From Pseudomonadota bacterium (GTDB taxonomy: Bacteria; Pseudomonadota; Gammaproteobacteria; Burkholderiales; SG8-39): a DNA stretch of 8,401 nucleotides. Of the stretch, positions 5,712-8,401 are shown in pieces (the stretch's first letter is position 1; the number at the start of each line of letters is the position of its first letter). The stretch spans positions 1-8,401 of the forward strand of contig JAJZUK010000030.1 in NCBI GenBank assembly GCA_021847125.1. Direction: 5' to 3'. The position numbers and the translations under genes are program-made. The notes under the pieces were generated by a model. The model was not told the origin of the DNA. It saw only the letters and a program-made list of their open reading frames with translations, and made no database searches.

Positions 5712-6446
5712 ATGAAGTCCTACGCGCTGCTGCTGCTCGCGGGTGCACTGCTCGGTCCGCTCAATGCCCACGCCGAGCCGGCCGATTACGTCTACACCCC
5801 GGCGGTCGAGTACGGCGAGAAAGAAATCGACTTCAAGGCGGGCAGCGCCCGCAAAGGCGATGACCCGCGCGAGTCCGCCAGCAGCCTCGGCTTCGGCTAC
5901 GGCGCGAAGGAATGGTGGTTTACCGAGATCTACCTGAAGTACAAGCGGGAAAACAACGAGGGCACAAAGCCGGACGCGTTCGAGTGGGAAAACAAGTTCC
6001 AGCTTACCGAAACCGGAAAATACCCGGTGGACGTCGGCTTTATTCTCGAAATAGAGCGCCCGCGCGACCATGCCGAGGGCTGGGAAGTAAAGTGGGGTCC
6101 GCTGTTCGAAACCGATTTCGGCAAGATCCAGCTCAACGCCAACGCGCTGTTCAAGCGCAACTACCGCGCCGAAGGCCTCAGCGAAACCCAGTTCCTCTAC
6201 CAGTGGCAGGCGAAGTATCGCTGGATGCCCCAGTTCGAATTTGGCTTCCAGGGATTCGGCGAGATGGGCAAGTGGGATCAATGGGCGGCGGCCGACGAAC
6301 GCTCGCATCGCGCCGGGCCTGCGGTGTTCGGCAAACTCGCGCTTGGCGGACATCAGGCGATGCGCTACAACGCCGCCTGGCTATTGGGCGCGTCGCAGGC
6401 CGCCCCGGATCACAGCTTCCGCGTACAGGTCGAATACGAGTTTTAG
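5712..6446 (+). CDS. Secreted protein, probable small outer-membrane beta-barrel, unknown function
   Basis: I do not recognise a named family with confidence. The 244 residues begin with a clear signal peptide (1-21, cleavage after Ala-His-Ala). The mature part is rich in alternating aromatic and charged residues, with repeated short beta-strand-like runs (for example around 80-90, 100-110, 125-150 and 185-205). It ends in V-E-Y-E-F; a C-terminal Phe after alternating residues is the recognition signal for outer-membrane barrel assembly. No long hydrophobic helix follows the signal peptide. At this size it could be an 8- to 12-stranded barrel. AAGGAAG lies about 5 nt before the ATG. It sits 46 bases after the Fur-controlled cupredoxin gene with no intervening terminator, so it is probably iron-repressed too and may work with it, for example as an iron or metal entry channel (speculative). 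Confidence 0.8.
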   Translation: MKSYALLLLAGALLGPLNAHAEPADYVYTPAVEYGEKEIDFKAGSARKGDDPRESASSLGFGYGAKEWWFTEIYLKYKRENNEGTKPDAFEWENKFQLTETGKYPVDVGFILEIERPRDHAEGWEVKWGPLFETDFGKIQLNANALFKRNYRAEGLSETQFLYQWQAKYRWMPQFEFGFQGFGEMGKWDQWAAADERSHRAGPAVFGKLALGGHQAMRYNAAWLLGASQAAPDHSFRVQVEYEF

Positions 6447-6475
6447 CCAGCCGCGAGGGAAGCCGCGGCAGGCTA
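6444..6475 (+). terminator. Hairpin at the end of the Fur-regulated operon
   Basis: TAGCC-A-GCCGCG (6444-6455, beginning with the stop codon) pairs with CGCGGC-A-GGCTA (6464-6475), eleven pairs with one A/A mismatch around an 8-nt loop. No T-tract follows, so it is a possible but unproven terminator. It ends exactly at the stop of a small minus-strand open frame and could serve both strands. Confidence 0.45.
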
Positions 6476-6601
6476 GCCGGCAGTCTGCGACAGCAGAAGC
6501 TGCTGCTCATCCGGAGTCAGTCCTAACGCATCGGCTACCGCCGCGCGGAGGGCGGCGTACGCCAGATCTATCGTCACTTCATCAACGATGAGGCCGGGCA
6601 T
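6473..6601 (-). CDS. Possible small hypothetical protein (42 aa), doubtful
   Basis: This open frame fills the otherwise empty gap between the barrel gene and the MFS gene. It encodes an acidic, helix-prone peptide beginning MPGLIVDEVTIDLAYAALR and containing LGLTPDEQQLLLSQ, which reads like real protein rather than a random frame. Against it: no ribosome binding site precedes the ATG at 6601, and I recognise no family. The plus strand in the same codon register is also open from 6527 to 6691, so strand choice is not secure. It may be a remnant or a leaderless small gene. Confidence 0.25.
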   Translation of the reverse strand: MPGLIVDEVTIDLAYAALRAAVADALGLTPDEQQLLLSQTAG

Positions 6602-7983
6602 TGCATGGAGGCGCTCGGCAGTCGGGCCGACCCCGCGCCGCAAACTTCGATTACACTGCGCGCTTTCGTGCTCAACAGCAGGTTAGTCGCCTGAAGGCTC
6701 CGCGTTTTCCGTTCTTTTATGGTTGGGCCATCGTCGCCGTGGCTTTCGTCACCATGGGCGTGGCGGTCAACGCGCGCACGGCATTCTCGCTGCTGTTCCC
6801 GCCCATACTCGCGGAGTTCGGCTGGGAGCGCGGCGTAACCGCCGGCGCGTTCTCGTTCGGCTTTTTCATCTCTGCCATCCTGAGCCCGCTGCTCGGCCGC
6901 CTGATGGACCGCCACGGACCGCTGCTGGTGCTCGAGGCAGGCGTGGGCATCATGGGCATCGGACTGCTCGCGGCCGCGCACGTGAGCCAGCCCTGGCATC
7001 TTTATCTCACGCTGGGCGTGCTCGTGGGCGCGGGCAGCGTGGCTCTGGGCTTCACCGGCCAGGCGCTGCATCTACCGAACTGGTTCGTGCGCCGACGCGG
7101 TCTCGCGATGAGCATCGCCTTTTCCGGCGTCGGCATCGGCTCCATCGTGCTCCTGCCCTGGCTGCAGAGCATGATCGCGCACGCGGGCTGGCGCGCCGCC
7201 TGCACCGGCATGGGCATTCTCGTATTCGGCCTGCTCGCGCCGCTCAATCTGCTGGTGCGGCGCCGGCCCGAGGATCTGGGCACGGGTCCGGACGGCGATC
7301 GCGTCGCGCCGGCATCGGCCACGGCCAAGCCGCACGCGAACGTCGTCGACCACGCCTGGGCCGCGATCGACTGGACGCTGGCGCGGGCGATGCGCACCGC
7401 GCGCTTCTGGTGGATCGCGCTTGGCTATTTCTGCGGCCTCTTTGCCTGGTACGCGGTGCAGGTGCATCAGACCAAATATCTGATCGAATCCGGTTTCGCC
7501 CCGATGTACGCGGCGTGGGCGCTGGGCTTCGTCAGCTTCGCCGCGATTCCGGGACAGATCGCACTCGGACACATCTCCGATCGCATCGGGCGCGAGTGGG
7601 TCTGGACCGTAGGCAACGCGGGCTTCGTGCTGTGCTATGCCGCGCTGCTCATGATGAGCGTCTCGCCCAGTCCCGCGCTGCTGTGGTTCATGGTGGCGGT
7701 GCAGGGCTTTCTCGGCTACGGCTTGACCTCGGTCCTAGGCGCGATCCCGGCCGAGATCTTCGCCGGCCGCCATTACGGCGGCATTTTCGGCACCCTCATG
7801 GGCATTGCTATCGTCGGCGGCGCGCTGGGTCCCTGGGTCACCGGCGCGCTCTACGATGCGAGCCACAGCTATACACTCGCGTTCTCGCTTGCGCTGGGCT
7901 GCAGCCTCGCATCGACGCTGTGCATCTGGCTCGCCGCACCGCGCCAGATACGCGCCGTGGCCGGCCGCATCGGCCGCGGTTAG
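6601..7983 (+). CDS. MFS transporter, oxalate/formate-monocarboxylate antiporter-like
   Basis: Twelve-helix inner-membrane carrier for a small organic anion; the substrate is not readable. From the FFYGWAIVAVAFVTMG stretch (38-53) onward the protein is typical of the OFA/monocarboxylate branch: NARTAFSLLFPPIL (57-70), motif A GRLMDRHGP (99-107), a second copy GHISDRIG (323-330) in the C-terminal half, and GPWVTGALYD near the last helices. A cytoplasmic loop of about 45 residues (220-265) joins the two six-helix halves. The start is uncertain. The frame opens after a stop at 6589 and contains no ATG before 6754, which is inside helix 1. TTG 6601, with GAGG at 6590-6593, is used here. Relatives usually begin just before the FYGW motif, so a start near CTG 6691 is possible and the first 30 residues may not be translated. 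It follows the barrel gene by 154 bases and is probably a separate unit. Confidence 0.9.
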   Translation: MHGGARQSGRPRAANFDYTARFRAQQQVSRLKAPRFPFFYGWAIVAVAFVTMGVAVNARTAFSLLFPPILAEFGWERGVTAGAFSFGFFISAILSPLLGRLMDRHGPLLVLEAGVGIMGIGLLAAAHVSQPWHLYLTLGVLVGAGSVALGFTGQALHLPNWFVRRRGLAMSIAFSGVGIGSIVLLPWLQSMIAHAGWRAACTGMGILVFGLLAPLNLLVRRRPEDLGTGPDGDRVAPASATAKPHANVVDHAWAAIDWTLARAMRTARFWWIALGYFCGLFAWYAVQVHQTKYLIESGFAPMYAAWALGFVSFAAIPGQIALGHISDRIGREWVWTVGNAGFVLCYAALLMMSVSPSPALLWFMVAVQGFLGYGLTSVLGAIPAEIFAGRHYGGIFGTLMGIAIVGGALGPWVTGALYDASHSYTLAFSLALGCSLASTLCIWLAAPRQIRAVAGRIGRG

Positions 7984-8059
7984 CTGCAGACGCTGTGATC
8001 AGCAATGTGCCTAAGGTAGTATGAGAGCAAGTTCGTTCTATTTGCGGTGACGGTAGTTC

Positions 8060-8401
8060 ATGCGTGTCGCAATCATCGGTTCCGGCCCGGCCGGCTTCTA
8101 CGCGGCGGAAGCGCTGCTCAAGCGCACCGACACCGCGGTCGAGGTGGACATGTTCGACCGCCTCCCCACCCCCTACGGCCTGGTACGCGGCGGCGTGGCG
8201 CCAGACCACCAGAAGATCAAGACCGTCGCGCGCGTGTTCGCGAGTACCGCGGCACGCCCGACGTTTCGCTTTCTTGGCAACGTGTGCCTCGGGCGTGATC
8301 TCAGCGTGGAGGATATGCGCCGGCACTACCATCAGATCGTCTACGCCACCGGCAACGAAGCCGACCGCCGCCTCGGCATTCCGGGCGAAGGCATCGTACG
8401 C
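8060..8401 (+). CDS. Ferredoxin/adrenodoxin-NADP+ reductase (FprA-type), N-terminal part
   Basis: FAD flavoenzyme that passes electrons between NADPH and ferredoxin-like proteins in the cytoplasm. The 114 visible residues cover the FAD-binding Rossmann fold: beta strand MRVAIIG, dinucleotide motif GSGPAG (7-12), and the family-specific [20 protein letters not shown], followed by [19 protein letters not shown] at the window end. This pattern is that of adrenodoxin reductase and mycobacterial FprA, not of plant-type FNR or thioredoxin reductase. The NADP-binding half lies beyond base 8401. An in-frame stop at 8054 fixes ATG 8060 as the first usable start; the ribosome site is weak (GGTGA at 8046-8050). 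A poor -10-like TAGTAT at 8017-8022 with TGTGAT at 7994-7999 is the only promoter-like pair in the 76-base gap after the MFS gene. Confidence 0.93.
   Translation, partial: MRVAIIGSGPAGFYAAEALLKRTDTAVEVDMFDRLPTPYGLVRGGVAPDHQKIKTVARVFASTAARPTFRFLGNVCLGRDLSVEDMRRHYHQIVYATGNEADRRLGIPGEGIVR

Noticed and set aside
6723..8024. 433-codon plus-strand frame overlapping the MFS gene
   Set aside because: Its translation is Arg/His/Gly-rich with no membrane helices, while the neighbouring frame gives a typical 12-helix carrier.

Overview
The window is high-GC, tightly packed bacterial DNA. Signal peptides, an outer-membrane-style C-terminal phenylalanine, a Fur box and strong Shine-Dalgarno sites point to a Gram-negative proteobacterium, most likely betaproteobacterial; the organism is inferred, not proven. 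I see no mobile elements, CRISPR arrays, tRNAs or rRNAs.

Layout: (1) 1-1053, minus: N-terminal 351 residues of a SERCA/PMR1-type (P2A) cation-transporting ATPase, cut by the window edge at its DKTG phosphorylation site. (2) 1054-1533: a long regulatory region with a 7-1-7 palindrome that fits a LysR box, a consensus-like sigma-70 promoter, and a yybP-ykoY manganese riboswitch on the plus strand with a terminator-like expression platform. (3) 1534-2487, plus: a LysR-type regulator of CbbR-like appearance, the gene the riboswitch points at. (4) 2571-3389, minus: exported class A acid phosphatase of the PAP2 superfamily. (5) 3588-5201, plus: PLP-dependent L-aspartate beta-decarboxylase (AspD). 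(6) 5292-6446, plus: a Fur-box promoter driving a periplasmic cupredoxin-fold protein and a secreted protein that looks like a small outer-membrane barrel. (7) 6601-7983, plus: an MFS transporter of the oxalate/formate-monocarboxylate type. (8) 8060-8401, plus: the start of an adrenodoxin-reductase-type ferredoxin-NADP+ reductase, cut by the window end.

Two regulatory units stand out. The first is the divergent ATPase/LysR region. Mn2+ riboswitches normally sit directly upstream of a metal exporter (MntP, TMEM165/UPF0016 proteins, or P-type ATPases). Here the riboswitch reads into a transcription factor, while the plausible exporter gene lies on the other side of the shared region, facing away. 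This suggests a two-step relay (Mn2+ -> riboswitch -> LysR regulator -> ATPase), which is a hypothesis. The second is the compact iron-repressed cupredoxin plus barrel pair, which resembles part of an FtrABCD-type ferrous-iron uptake locus but has no permease in view. The remaining genes look like independent metabolic or transport units.
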